Source: Devosia ureilytica (GTDB taxonomy: Bacteria > Pseudomonadota > Alphaproteobacteria > Rhizobiales > Devosiaceae). From it: a DNA stretch of 64,000 nucleotides. The translations under genes were made by a program, and so were the position numbers. Shown piece after piece: positions 8,724 through 18,000 of the stretch. The notes under the pieces were generated by a model, which worked only from the letters and a program-made list of their open reading frames with translations, did not search any database and had not been told where the DNA came from. Location of the stretch: positions 124,001-188,000 of the forward strand of contig NZ_JAMZCU010000003.1 in the NCBI RefSeq assembly GCF_024273195.1. The letters are read 5' to 3'. The stretch's first letter is position 1, and each line of letters starts with the position of its first letter.

Positions 8724-10094
8724 TCACGCTACCTTGAAATTATGTGCAGCCGCCGCAGCGGCCTCGGTCCAGACACCCTGGGCAACAGCCTGGCCCACGA
8801 GGATGACAGCCGGACCATCGACGAATTCAACAGCCCCATTGGCCAGTGCGCCCAGCGTCCCCGCATAGGCTTTGCTGTCCGCACGGCCCGCATTGACCAC
8901 GATGCCGATGGGCAGGTCCAAAGCTGCGCCATGCGCCAGCAACCGACCTGCCACTTGGGCCGCAATGGCCTTGCCCATGTAGAGCGCCAGCGTCAGCCCC
9001 GACTGCGACAGGGCCGCCCAATGGGCCAGATCGCTGTCATCGGCACCATGCGCGGTTGCGACCACAAAGCCGCTCGACACTTTGCGCAGGGTCACCGGCG
9101 TCGCTGTATCGGCAGCCGCCGCCAGCGCCGCACTGACCCCGGGCACGACCTCGTAGCCGATGCCGGCCCTGCGCAGCGCCGCGATTTCCTCGCCGGCACG
9201 TCCGAAAATCATCGGATCGCCCGACTTGAGCCGCGCCACTTTCTTGCCCTCGCCCGCCAGCCGCACGATCAGCGTATTGATCTGGGCCTGCGAAAACGAA
9301 TGATGGCCCCGCGCCTTGCCCACGCAAATCTGCTCGGCATCGCGGCGGCCCATCTCGACGACGGCGGCAGGCACGAGCTGGTCGTGCACGATGACATCGG
9401 CTTGCTGCAACAGGCGCTGAGCCCTCAGGGTCAGCAGATCCTCGGCACCTGGCCCGGCGCCGATCAGCCAGACCACGCCCTGCCCCGCGCCCTTGGCCGC
9501 ATGGGCAGCAAGCAGCGTTTCGGCCCCAGCATGATCTATCGAGGGCGTGGTAACCAAGTCCTCATAGAACCGCCGCCGCGCCGCGCCGTCGTGAATCAGG
9601 CTTTCAACCCTTTGACGTAAACCACCGGCCAGCGCAGCAATTCTGCCAATTCCCGGCGCCAGCAGCGCCTCGATCTGCGCCCGGACCAGCCGCGCCAGGA
9701 CCGGCGCATCCCCTTCGGTCGAAATCGCCACCGTCAGCGGCGCGCGATCAACGATGGAGGGTGTGTAGAAATCGCACTCACCCGGCACATCGACCACATT
9801 GAGGGGAATGCCCAAGCGCCGCGCCTCGGCCTTGGCCAGCTCGGCGTCCGCCCCCTCTTCGGCCACAAACACCAGCGCAGCCCCGGCAATGTCTTCGACA
9901 CGCAATGCGCGCTCATACACAGTGACCGCAAAGCCGGAAAAATCAGTTTCGATGTGGCGGGAATAAATCTCTATCGATGCAGTCGTCTTAGCAACCAACC
10001 GAACCTTGTTCAGGGCTTCGTCGGTGCCACCGACGATGATGATACGTTTGCCCTTGACCTTGAAGCTCAACGGAAATGTGTTGAGAAGTCCCAT
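8724..10094 (-). CDS. cysG: Siroheme synthase (SUMT plus precorrin-2 dehydrogenase/ferrochelatase)
   Basis: A 456-residue bifunctional CysG. The N-terminal half is the dehydrogenase/ferrochelatase part (NAD site IIIVGGTDEALNKVRLV, then LNVVDVPGECDFYTPSIVDR). The C-terminal half is uroporphyrinogen-III methyltransferase: GVVWLIGAGPGAEDLLTLRA, ARLKSGDPMIFGRAGEE and VVPGVSAALAAAA. It makes the siroheme used by the CysI protein encoded downstream. AGGACG lies 7 nt before the ATG at 10094; the frame extends upstream but without support. It is the first gene of the cysG-DUF2849-cysI-cysH operon, so the promoter should lie in 10095-10282. Confidence 0.93.
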   Translation of the reverse strand: MGLLNTFPLSFKVKGKRIIIVGGTDEALNKVRLVAKTTASIEIYSRHIETDFSGFAVTVYERALRVEDIAGAALVFVAEEGADAELAKAEARRLGIPLNVVDVPGECDFYTPSIVDRAPLTVAISTEGDAPVLARLVRAQIEALLAPGIGRIAALAGGLRQRVESLIHDGAARRRFYEDLVTTPSIDHAGAETLLAAHAAKGAGQGVVWLIGAGPGAEDLLTLRAQRLLQQADVIVHDQLVPAAVVEMGRRDAEQICVGKARGHHSFSQAQINTLIVRLAGEGKKVARLKSGDPMIFGRAGEEIAALRRAGIGYEVVPGVSAALAAAADTATPVTLRKVSSGFVVATAHGADDSDLAHWAALSQSGLTLALYMGKAIAAQVAGRLLAHGAALDLPIGIVVNAGRADSKAYAGTLGALANGAVEFVDGPAVILVGQAVAQGVWTEAAAAAAHNFKVA

Positions 10095-10282
10095 AGTCGT
10101 CCTGCTCGAGAGATGGACGAAAATAATCCAAACCACGCTGTTCCAACAAGAGCTTGAAAATCAATAGCTTTTATATTTCCCCGGCGCCGGGCGGATTGGA
10201 ATGGGGAGCGCACCGGGCGGAGTGTGCCGCCAAATGAATCTTTGGCGGACCAGTCCGACGAAAATTTTGCTCGCTTTCGGGG

Positions 10283-10603
10283 TCAGCCCTGACGGCTGGG
10301 GACATGCACGACCAGACCGTCGAGCGCATCGCGGACCTTGATTTGGCAGGAAAGGCGGCTGCTCTCCTTCACATCGAAGGCGAAATCCAGCATGTCTTCC
10401 TCCATCATCGACGGGCCGCCGACGACCTCACGCCAGGCGTCGTCGACATAGACATGGCAGGTCGCGCAGGTGCAGGCGCCACCGCATTCGGCCACGATCC
10501 CCGGCACCGCGTTCATGATCGCGGTTTCCATCACCGTCGAGCCATTCTGCCCTTCGGTTTCAATGCGCTCGCCGGAATTGGTGACATAGGTGATCTTGGT
10601 CAT
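10283..10603 (-). CDS. [2Fe-2S] ferredoxin, second paralogue
   Basis: A 106-residue ferredoxin with ligands Cys40, Cys46, Cys49 (CGGACTCATC) and Cys86 (RLSC). It is closest in type to putidaredoxin/adrenodoxin-like ferredoxins. It shares the layout of the 3707-4030 protein but the two differ through most of their length. It ends 188 bp before cysG and begins 22 bp after the methyltransferase gene, so it may be transcribed from either unit. It could serve as electron donor to sulfite reductase; that is inference. Confidence 0.9.
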   Translation of the reverse strand: MTKITYVTNSGERIETEGQNGSTVMETAIMNAVPGIVAECGGACTCATCHVYVDDAWREVVGGPSMMEEDMLDFAFDVKESSRLSCQIKVRDALDGLVVHVPSRQG

Positions 10604-10625
10604 GGTGTGCCTGTAACAATCGGGT

Positions 10626-11798
10626 TCAGAGGCCGAGCAGGCCTTCGAGATAGTGCTTTTTTATGCCGAACATAGCCTTCACGTCCGCAATCCGGTCAAG
10701 CACCGCCTCGCGGGACCCTGCATTGCCCTTTTGCGCGACGATCAGATTGTTCTTGGGCGTATGGGCGTCCGAAACGAATTCAAACACCTTGGTGCGATAG
10801 CCGCTGGCCTCGAGCAGCAGCGCCCGCAAGCCGTCAGTGACCATCTCGGCCTGCTTTTCCATGAAGGTGCCATGCCGCAGCAGGAAATCCAGACGGTCGT
10901 CGGACGTGCCTGCCTCGATCTCGCGGCGGATCTGCTTGTGGCAACAGGGCGCCACGGCAATCAGCCCCGCCCCGGCCTTGATGCCCTGAAAAATCGCGTC
11001 GTCGGTAGCCGTGTCGCAGGCGTGCAACGCAATCACCGCATCGGCGCCACTGGCGTCGTAGTCGAGAATATTGCCCGCTTCGAACCGCAACCCGGCAAAC
11101 CGGCTCTTTTTCGCCAGCGCATTACCCGCTTCAACGAGCGCCGGACGCAGCTCAACCCCGATCACTTCCAGGGACCGGTCGGTTCCCTTGGCGAAATGGT
11201 CATAGAGAGCGAAATCGAGATAGCCCTTGCCCGCGCCCATATCCACGATGCGCGGATTCTCTGCTTTAAGCGCCTGAATCAGCGGGGCAAAGATTTCGAC
11301 CATCTTGTTGATCTGGCGGAACTTGTCCTGGGCGTCATTGCGCACCACGCCGTCCTTGCCTGTGATCCCCAAGGCATGCAGCCACGGCGCCGACATATCC
11401 GTGAGCGGGCGGTTCTTGGTCCGGTCATGGCTAGCCTCGACCGCCTCGCGGCCTTTGACTTCGGTACGCTTGAGCCGCAGCTTGTCGTTCTGCCGCTCGA
11501 ACTGCAGGTCAAAACCCGTCGTCTCCAGCCGTGCGCTGCGGTAGCCGGATGCCAGCCCCTGCTCGAGAAAACCAATGGCTTCGTCAAGGGTGACATTCTT
11601 GGTGATGTCGGTGGTCTTGTAGCGGAACACAAAGCTCAGCCGGTCGCCCACCTTGAGGCTCACCCGCCGCGCTTCGACCGATTTGAGATCGGCTTCCTCG
11701 CCATGATAGCCGCCCAGCTTCAGCCGAACGAGCGATCCGTCGGTGAACGTCTGGGCTACGGCGGCCGTAAATTCGGCGATGCGGTCGGGGGCGGTCAA
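10626..11798 (-). CDS. Class I SAM-dependent methyltransferase (Methyltransf_32-like)
   Basis: A 390-residue protein. Motif I is [16 protein letters not shown] near residue 180, with [16 protein letters not shown] and [17 protein letters not shown] following and [13 protein letters not shown] after that; the DxGxGKGY and HACDTATD motifs are typical of the Methyltransf_32/METTL25 group, whose substrates are mostly unknown, and possibly RNA. The start is a TTG at 11798, chosen because AAGGAA precedes it by 5-6 nt and TTGA overlaps the prfC stop, which implies translational coupling with prfC. That pairing suggests a translation-linked substrate. Confidence 0.8.
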   Translation of the reverse strand: MTAPDRIAEFTAAVAQTFTDGSLVRLKLGGYHGEEADLKSVEARRVSLKVGDRLSFVFRYKTTDITKNVTLDEAIGFLEQGLASGYRSARLETTGFDLQFERQNDKLRLKRTEVKGREAVEASHDRTKNRPLTDMSAPWLHALGITGKDGVVRNDAQDKFRQINKMVEIFAPLIQALKAENPRIVDMGAGKGYLDFALYDHFAKGTDRSLEVIGVELRPALVEAGNALAKKSRFAGLRFEAGNILDYDASGADAVIALHACDTATDDAIFQGIKAGAGLIAVAPCCHKQIRREIEAGTSDDRLDFLLRHGTFMEKQAEMVTDGLRALLLEASGYRTKVFEFVSDAHTPKNNLIVAQKGNAGSREAVLDRIADVKAMFGIKKHYLEGLLGL

Positions 11799-13396
11799 TG
11801 GCGTTCCTTGGTGGTGAGGAAGCGGATTTTCGGCCAGTCCTGCTTGGCGCGATCCGCCCACCACGCATTCTGCGCCAGAAACACCGGCGCCCCGGTCCGA
11901 TCCTCGGCCATGTTGACCTTCTGGGCCGCAATGAAGCGCTTGAGCTCGTCCGGGTCGTCGCTTTCCACCCAGCGCGCCACTTCAAAGCCGAGGCTCTCGA
12001 AGGTGATCGGCACGCCATATTCCTTGGCGACCCGGGCCGACAGCACTTCGAGCTGCAGCTGGCCCACCACGCCCACGATCCAGTCGGCGCCCACCATGCG
12101 GCGGAACACCTGGGTGACGCCCTCTTCGGCAAGGTCTGACAGCGCCTTGGACATCTGCTTGGTCTTCATGTGGTCGGTCAGCCGCACGCGGCGGATGATT
12201 TCCGGCGCAAAATTCGGAATGCCAGTCACATTGATATTGGCGCCTTCGGTCAGCGTATCGCCCACCGAGAGCGTCCCATGGTTGGGGATGCCGACAATGT
12301 CGCCCGCCACCGCTTCTTCGGCCAGTTCACGGTTATTGCCGAAAAAGAACATCGGGTTGGACACGGCCATGTCCTTGCCCGAGCGAACGTTCTTCAACCG
12401 CATGCCGCGCTCGAACTTGCCCGAGCAGAGGCGTACGAAGGCGATGCGGTCGCGATGATTGGCGTCCATATTCGCCTGCACCTTGAACACAAAGCCCGTG
12501 ACCTTCTTGTCCGACGGCGGAATGGGCGCGGGTAGTGCCGGCTGCGGGCGCGGCTCAGGACCCCAATCGCCCAAGGTGCGCAGCAATTCGGCCACCGATA
12601 TGCCCTTGAGCGCCGAGCCAAACAACACCGGGCTCAAATGCCCCTCATGGAAAGTCTTGAGATCGAATTCAGGCAACATGGCCTGCGCCATTTCAAGCGT
12701 TTCCAGCGCCGTCATGAACACCGGATTGTCGATCAGCTCTTCGTTGTCGAGCAGGTCTTCAAGCTGGTCATATTCGGCAATCGTCTTGCCCTGCGGATTG
12801 AGCACACGCTTTTCCACGAGGTCGATATAGCCGCCGAAATCGACACCCTGCCCGATGGGCCAGAGCACCGGCGTCAGGTCCAGCGCCAGCTTGCCCTGGA
12901 TTTCATCGATCAGGTCGAGCGGGCTCTGGCCCTCGCGGTCGATCTTGTTGATGAAGGTGATGATGGGAATGTCGCGCAGGCGGCAGACTTCAAAGAGCTT
13001 GAGCGTCTGGCTCTCGATGCCCTTGGCGGCGTCGATGACCATGATCGCGGCGTCAACCGCAGTCAGCGTGCGATAGGTATCCTCGGAAAAGTCCGAGTGG
13101 CCCGGCGTATCGAGCAGGTTCAGCGTCAGACCATCATAGTCGAAGGTCATCACCGAGGAGGTGATGGAAATGCCGCGCTGCTGCTCCATTTCCATCCAGT
13201 CCGAACGGGTCGAGCGCGTACCGGCCTTGCCGCGCACCGCGCCCGCCTGCTGGATCGCGCCAGCGGCAGCCAGAAGCCGTTCGGTCAGCGTGGTCTTGCC
13301 GGCGTCCGGGTGCGAAATGATCGCAAACGTACGGCGCAGGCGAAAGGGTTCAGCGGTGGGCCGGGGCGAAACCTCGGCAACATTGGACAGGGACAT
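11795..13396 (-). CDS. prfC: Peptide chain release factor 3
   Basis: A 533-residue translational GTPase. G1 is SHPDAGKTT near residues 28-36, G3 is DTPGHSDF and G4 is NKID; RGISITSSVMTF is the RF3-type switch I stretch and the C-terminal domain III region is full length. RF3 removes RF1 or RF2 from the ribosome after termination. The ATG at 13396 (MSLSNVAEV) is preferred; upstream in-frame codons give an atypical N-terminus. There is no strong ribosome-binding site. The stop overlaps the methyltransferase start. Confidence 0.93.
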   Translation of the reverse strand: MSLSNVAEVSPRPTAEPFRLRRTFAIISHPDAGKTTLTERLLAAAGAIQQAGAVRGKAGTRSTRSDWMEMEQQRGISITSSVMTFDYDGLTLNLLDTPGHSDFSEDTYRTLTAVDAAIMVIDAAKGIESQTLKLFEVCRLRDIPIITFINKIDREGQSPLDLIDEIQGKLALDLTPVLWPIGQGVDFGGYIDLVEKRVLNPQGKTIAEYDQLEDLLDNEELIDNPVFMTALETLEMAQAMLPEFDLKTFHEGHLSPVLFGSALKGISVAELLRTLGDWGPEPRPQPALPAPIPPSDKKVTGFVFKVQANMDANHRDRIAFVRLCSGKFERGMRLKNVRSGKDMAVSNPMFFFGNNRELAEEAVAGDIVGIPNHGTLSVGDTLTEGANINVTGIPNFAPEIIRRVRLTDHMKTKQMSKALSDLAEEGVTQVFRRMVGADWIVGVVGQLQLEVLSARVAKEYGVPITFESLGFEVARWVESDDPDELKRFIAAQKVNMAEDRTGAPVFLAQNAWWADRAKQDWPKIRFLTTKERH

Positions 13397-13548
13397 GGAA
13401 ACTGCTGGAGTGTTCGACCGCTGCCACAAGCAGGAACGGCCCGATTTCATCTGGCCGCTCTATAAGCGAAAGTCGGGGATGCGGTCAAACCGCGCCTGCG
13501 TGATCGAGGGCGGAGCAGGCCCGGCAGCAACGTGCCGTCGAGACAATT

Positions 13549-13567
13549 GAGGGGGCCGGGCCCCCTC
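13549..13567 (-). terminator. Hairpin terminator after the outer-membrane protein gene
   Basis: GAGGGGGCC and GGCCCCCTC form a stem of up to 9 bp with a tiny loop, 8 nt after the stop of the minus-strand barrel gene and followed by AATTGT. The stem is strong but the T-run is weak. Confidence 0.6.
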
Positions 13568-13574
13568 GTCATTG

Positions 13575-14165
13575 TCAGAAGCGGTAGCCGACACCAGCAC
13601 GGACGGCGTGGGCAATGACGCCGTTTTCGGTCTGATCGTACCAGGCGTTGGCAGCACCCAGCGCGGTATAGCGGTATTCGGCGCGGCCAAACCACGCGTC
13701 GCTGAAAGCCACTTCCGCGCCGAGACCTGCGGTCCATCCATAGCCACCCACCGTCGCAGCGGCGATACCGGCGGTGCCATAGACATGGAAATTGTCGACA
13801 GCATAGCCCAGGCGGGCACGAAGCGAGCCCTGCACGCTGCAATACCAGGCGGGGCTGGAACAGGCGGCAGCCTGGTCAAAGCTGTTCCATTCGACGTCGG
13901 CTTCGGCGCCATAGACGATGGAATCCTGCTCGTAGTTCACACCGGCAAAAATGCCCCCGATGAGACCATATCCCTCAAGCACGCCACCGGCCGGCAATTC
14001 AATGCGGGTGCTCTGGCCGCCAAGAGTGGCGCCGAGATATTGGCCCGACCAACCCTGCTGGTCGTAGGAATCGTACATGGGTGGCGGGTCAGAAAAGAAA
14101 TAGTCGGCAGCCAGGGCCGGCGAAGCCGCAAGAACAAGAGCGGTACTCAGCAACAATCTACGCAT
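13575..14165 (-). CDS. Outer-membrane beta-barrel protein (Omp25/Omp31-like)
   Basis: A 196-residue exported protein with a signal peptide (MRRLLLSTALVLAASPALA, cleavage before ADYF), alternating aromatic/hydrophobic strands and a C-terminal VRAGVGYRF ending in Phe, the signature for outer-membrane insertion. It matches the small 8-strand porin-like family that includes rhizobial and Brucella Omp25/Omp31. GGAGG lies 7 nt before the ATG. A CtrA-type box sits 42 bp upstream, which suggests cell-cycle control as described for Brucella omp25. A terminator follows. Confidence 0.85.
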   Translation of the reverse strand: MRRLLLSTALVLAASPALAADYFFSDPPPMYDSYDQQGWSGQYLGATLGGQSTRIELPAGGVLEGYGLIGGIFAGVNYEQDSIVYGAEADVEWNSFDQAAACSSPAWYCSVQGSLRARLGYAVDNFHVYGTAGIAAATVGGYGWTAGLGAEVAFSDAWFGRAEYRYTALGAANAWYDQTENGVIAHAVRAGVGYRF

Positions 14166-14206
14166 AACAACCTCCAGCGCTTGACTGGAAGTGTCGGGTA
14201 TTATGC

Positions 14207-14221
14207 TTAATGGCCGATTAA
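14207..14221 (-). promoter_or_regulatory. CtrA box upstream of the outer-membrane protein gene
   Basis: TTAA-TGGCCGA-TTAA matches the full CtrA consensus TTAA-N7-TTAA. It is 42 bp upstream of the barrel gene's start codon, a normal place for a CtrA site at a promoter. Both half sites are exact. Confidence 0.65.
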
Positions 14222-14285
14222 TCGGGGAAAGTGCCTGAACCTGGCGTGATCGTCAGGTCATCTCAGGCAAAGCGTTGCAGGCCGA

Positions 14286-14675
14286 TCAGTCTTCTTCGTT
14301 GGCCAGCATGCGGGCGACAAAGTCGCGCACTTCCTCAATGGCCATGCCCAGGTCATCGATGTGTTCGCTCTTGAGGGGCCGGCCGTCCTTGAGGTCTTTT
14401 TCAAGCGCTGCGGCCAGGTCGGCAACACCCCAGGCGCCAACGCCGGCAGAGGCACCCTTGATGGAATGGAGGTTGATGGCGAGATCATCAAAGCTGGTCG
14501 CTAGTTTCAAACGCCCGAAATAGGTCGCCAGCGTGCTGTCGAACAGGCGCAGGATTTCAAGTTCCAGATGCTCGTCACCCAGGCACTGCTTGGCCAGGTG
14601 GACCAGATCCACGGGCCGCATGGACCGTTTCTGGGCTTCGGGAAGCGCGTCTTCAACAAGTGCTCTCTGCGCCAT
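14286..14675 (-). CDS. Hpt (histidine phosphotransfer) domain protein
   Basis: A 129-residue, mostly helical protein. The phosphorylation motif is LHSIKGASAGVGAW with His70. It would pass phosphoryl groups between a hybrid kinase and a response regulator, but no partner gene is nearby. AGGAG lies 8 nt before the ATG. It is divergent from the giant GPR-like gene, with 354 bp between them; whether the two share regulation cannot be read from the sequence. Confidence 0.85.
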   Translation of the reverse strand: MAQRALVEDALPEAQKRSMRPVDLVHLAKQCLGDEHLELEILRLFDSTLATYFGRLKLATSFDDLAINLHSIKGASAGVGAWGVADLAAALEKDLKDGRPLKSEHIDDLGMAIEEVRDFVARMLANEED

Positions 14676-15029
14676 TCTGGCTGCTCCTAACTCAACCGGA
14701 GCCCAAAACCGAGGGCCCCTGGGTACAAGTTAGATCGCCGGGCGTGAACAGGGGATTAAGCCACATCTTCGCCTTTGTTTACGGTTCCATTCCTTAACGT
14801 TTCCCACCCGAAAATTAACCTTTGAGTAAGAAACCGTTCGGTTTGCATAAAATTGAATGTATGAATGAGCTTTGAACCAGCGCGCGGCGGCGAGGGTTGG
14901 GGGGACGATACGGGGCAATTGCATCGAATTGTTCCGGTTTGGCGACAGGCCCAGAAAGGGCCAATCCCCTATGACTGCTCGTAAAGTCCGCCGTGTAGCT
15001 GCAGTGCCGACGCGAGAGTAGTAAAGAGT
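14676..15029. other. Divergent intergenic region, Hpt / GPR-like gene
   Basis: This 354-bp gap has no credible coding frame. It is AT-rich for this genome between about 14775 and 14870 and holds scattered TTAA half sites, but none in the exact TTAA-N7-TTAA spacing. Promoters for both flanking genes should be here. Confidence 0.5.
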
Positions 15030-18000
15030 ATGGCGAAGAATCCGACCCCCCAGAACGATCCGGCCGCTTTGGCCTTCTCGGCTGTAGAGGATGCCCTCAA
15101 GGATTCCGTGTTCAATCTGGACCCACCGTCCCAGGCGCCCCAGGAAAAGAAGCAGGAACGCAAGCCGGACCCGGCGCGCTCCGAGCGCCTGCGCGCTGCG
15201 GACCGCATCGCCCAGCAGGCAAGTTCGGTCGCCAACGACGACCGCGTCTCGACTTCAAAGCTTCTCTATAGCCTCCAGGGCCGCTCATCCTCCGCCCCCA
15301 CCTGGCTGGCACTGCTGCTGTCCACGCTCTGGATTGCCGCCGTGGGCACCATCGCCTGGATGCGCTTTGGCACCCAGATGGCCGACTTCAGCACCTTCGT
15401 GGGGTCGATCGAGTTCATTGCCATTCTTGCGATCATGCTGGTCCCGGTGCTGGGCCTGTTTGCCGTGGCAACCCTGTTCCGCCGTGCTGCCGACCTGCGC
15501 AACGCCGCCTCGTCCATCACCCAGGCCGCCATTCGCCTTGCCGAACCTGAAGTCACTGCCGCCGACAAGGTCGCCTCCGTGGGCCAGGCCGTGCGCCGCG
15601 AAGTCAATGCGCTCGGCGATGGGCTGGAACGCGCCCTCAGCCGCGCCGGCGAACTCGAAGTGATGATCCACAACGAGGTCACCGCGCTCGAACGCACCTA
15701 TTCGGACAATGAATCGCGCATGCGTGCGCTGATCGCCGAACTCGCCAGCCAGCGCGAAAGTGTACTGACCAATACCGAGCGCGTCCGCGAGGCCATCACC
15801 GAGAGCCACACGGGCCTGGTGTTTGACCTCGACATGATCAGCCAGCGCATCGCCGGAACCATCGTGGAAAGCGGCGGCAACCTGACGCGCGCACTCGAAA
15901 CCGCTGGCAATACGCTGACCACCGGTTTCTCTGAACGAGCCGATGAATTCGTCGGCCTGGTGGACAACCGCACCACTGACTTCCTGTCCGCGCTCGATGA
16001 CAGCTCCAGCCGCCTCGCGCTCGGCTTTGACGATCACGCGGCCAGTACCGCCCGGAATTTCGAGAACCGTACGCTCGAAATCACGTCGGCCATCGATAGC
16101 CGTATGGCGGACCTGACCCAGGCGCTCGACAGCCGCGCGGCCACCATCAGCGGCTCGCTCGAAACCCACACGCTGGCCCTGTCCTCGGCCATCGAGGACC
16201 GCACCGCCTCGCTGGCAAACCTGCTCAGCGATGGCGGCACCACTCTCGTGGACCTGCTGCGCGACCGTGGCCTTGAAGTCAGCGAAGCGCTCGAATCCAT
16301 CGGCGCCCGTGTTTCAGGCGACATTTCGAGCCGCACGTCGGAAGCCGAATTCCTGCTCGCCACCCTTTCGCGCCAGCTCGACGAATCCGTGTCGATCCAG
16401 CTCAATGCGCTCGACAGCCGCTTGCAGTCGGCGATCATCGAGATCAATGGCGCCCTCGACGACACGTCCGAGCGTGCGCGCCTGACGCTCTCCACCGCCG
16501 GGCAGGATTCGCTCAGCCTGTTCGACCAACGCCTGACCGAAATCACCGGATTGCTCGACGACAAGCTCCATGCCCTCGACAATGTCATCGGCGACAAGGG
16601 CGACGACCTGGTGCAGCGCCTCGACAAGCAGGGCGTGAGCTTCGCCGCCCGCGCCAATGTGCTCGAAATGGCGCTTAACGAGGAATCCGGTCGCTTCAAC
16701 GACATCGTCGCCGAGCGCACCCGTGAAATGAGCGACGTCATCGGCGCCAAGACCAAGGCGATCACCGAAACCATCACCAATCGCAGCCAGGAAATCTCCG
16801 ACACGCTCGATGGCCGCGCCGAGAGCCTCAGCGAGGCGCTCGACGCCCGCACAAGCAAGCTCGACGAAGTGCTGTCCAGCCGCGCGCTTGAAGTGAGCGA
16901 GGCCATCCTGTCACGCACCGGCGAATTGCAGGAAACCCTTACGGGCGGCGGCGCCAAGCTGGACGAAGCCATCCGCATGCGCTCGCAGGAACTGGGCGAG
17001 ACGCTCAGGACCGGTACGCAGACCTTCGACCAGGCCATTGCCGGTCGCACCCAGCGCATGGCCGAAACCATCTCCGAGCGCACCAGCGTTCTGAGCGAGA
17101 CCATTTCCGAGCGCACCAACGCCCTTTCGCTCGAACTGGAAACCCGTACCGGCGACTTCGCCAACCAGATCGACGAACGTACCGGCACGCTGGTCTCCAA
17201 GCTCGACGAGCGGACCCAGGCCCTCGCCGGCACCATTTCCGAGCGCACCAACGCGCTTTCGCTTGAACTGGAAACCCGCACTGGCGACTTCGCCAACCAG
17301 ATCGACGAACGCACTGGCACGCTAATATCGACGCTCAACGAGCGGACCCAGGAAATGGCCAGCGCGGTCAACAACCGCACCCAGCAGCTGTCCGAGGCGC
17401 TGGCCGGGCGCACCCAGGCACTGTCCGACACCCTGGCCACGCACACATCTTCGATGGGCGAGACGATCAGCCTGCACACCAGCGAACTGGCCGACACGCT
17501 TGACGAGCACAGTGCAAAGGCCCGCGCCAGTATCGATGGCTCGCTGCGCGACGTCACGGCCACCATGGAAACCCGGCTCACCGACATGGCGACCCGCGTC
17601 AACAGCAAGGTCAGCGACGTCAACGAAACGCTGGGCGCCGGCCTCGATAGCGCCATTGCCCGTATTTCCGACGCCGAAGCCGGTGTTGCCGCCCGCATTG
17701 AAAGCGCCAGCGTCACCGTTGGCGAAAGTGCCCGCCAGGCTGCCGAACTCATCGAATCCGGCGTTAATTCCGCCCGCAAGGCAATTGCCGACATGGTCGA
17801 CCAGCGCCTGGGCACCCTGCCCGAGGCGATCACCGCCCGCGCCGACATCACCGCCGAGCGCCTCGCCGCGCTCAACGCCTCGATCAGCACCTCGATCACC
17901 CAGTCCATGGCTGACCTCGAAGCCGGGGCAGACCGGATCGAAGAGACCATCGCCACCCGCATCACCGCGGCCACCGGCGCGATTTCCGCCGACGTGGAAA

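Noticed and set aside
17100-17351. Tandem repeats that could suggest a CRISPR array
   Set aside because: The repeats are long, in frame, without spacers, and encode protein repeats.
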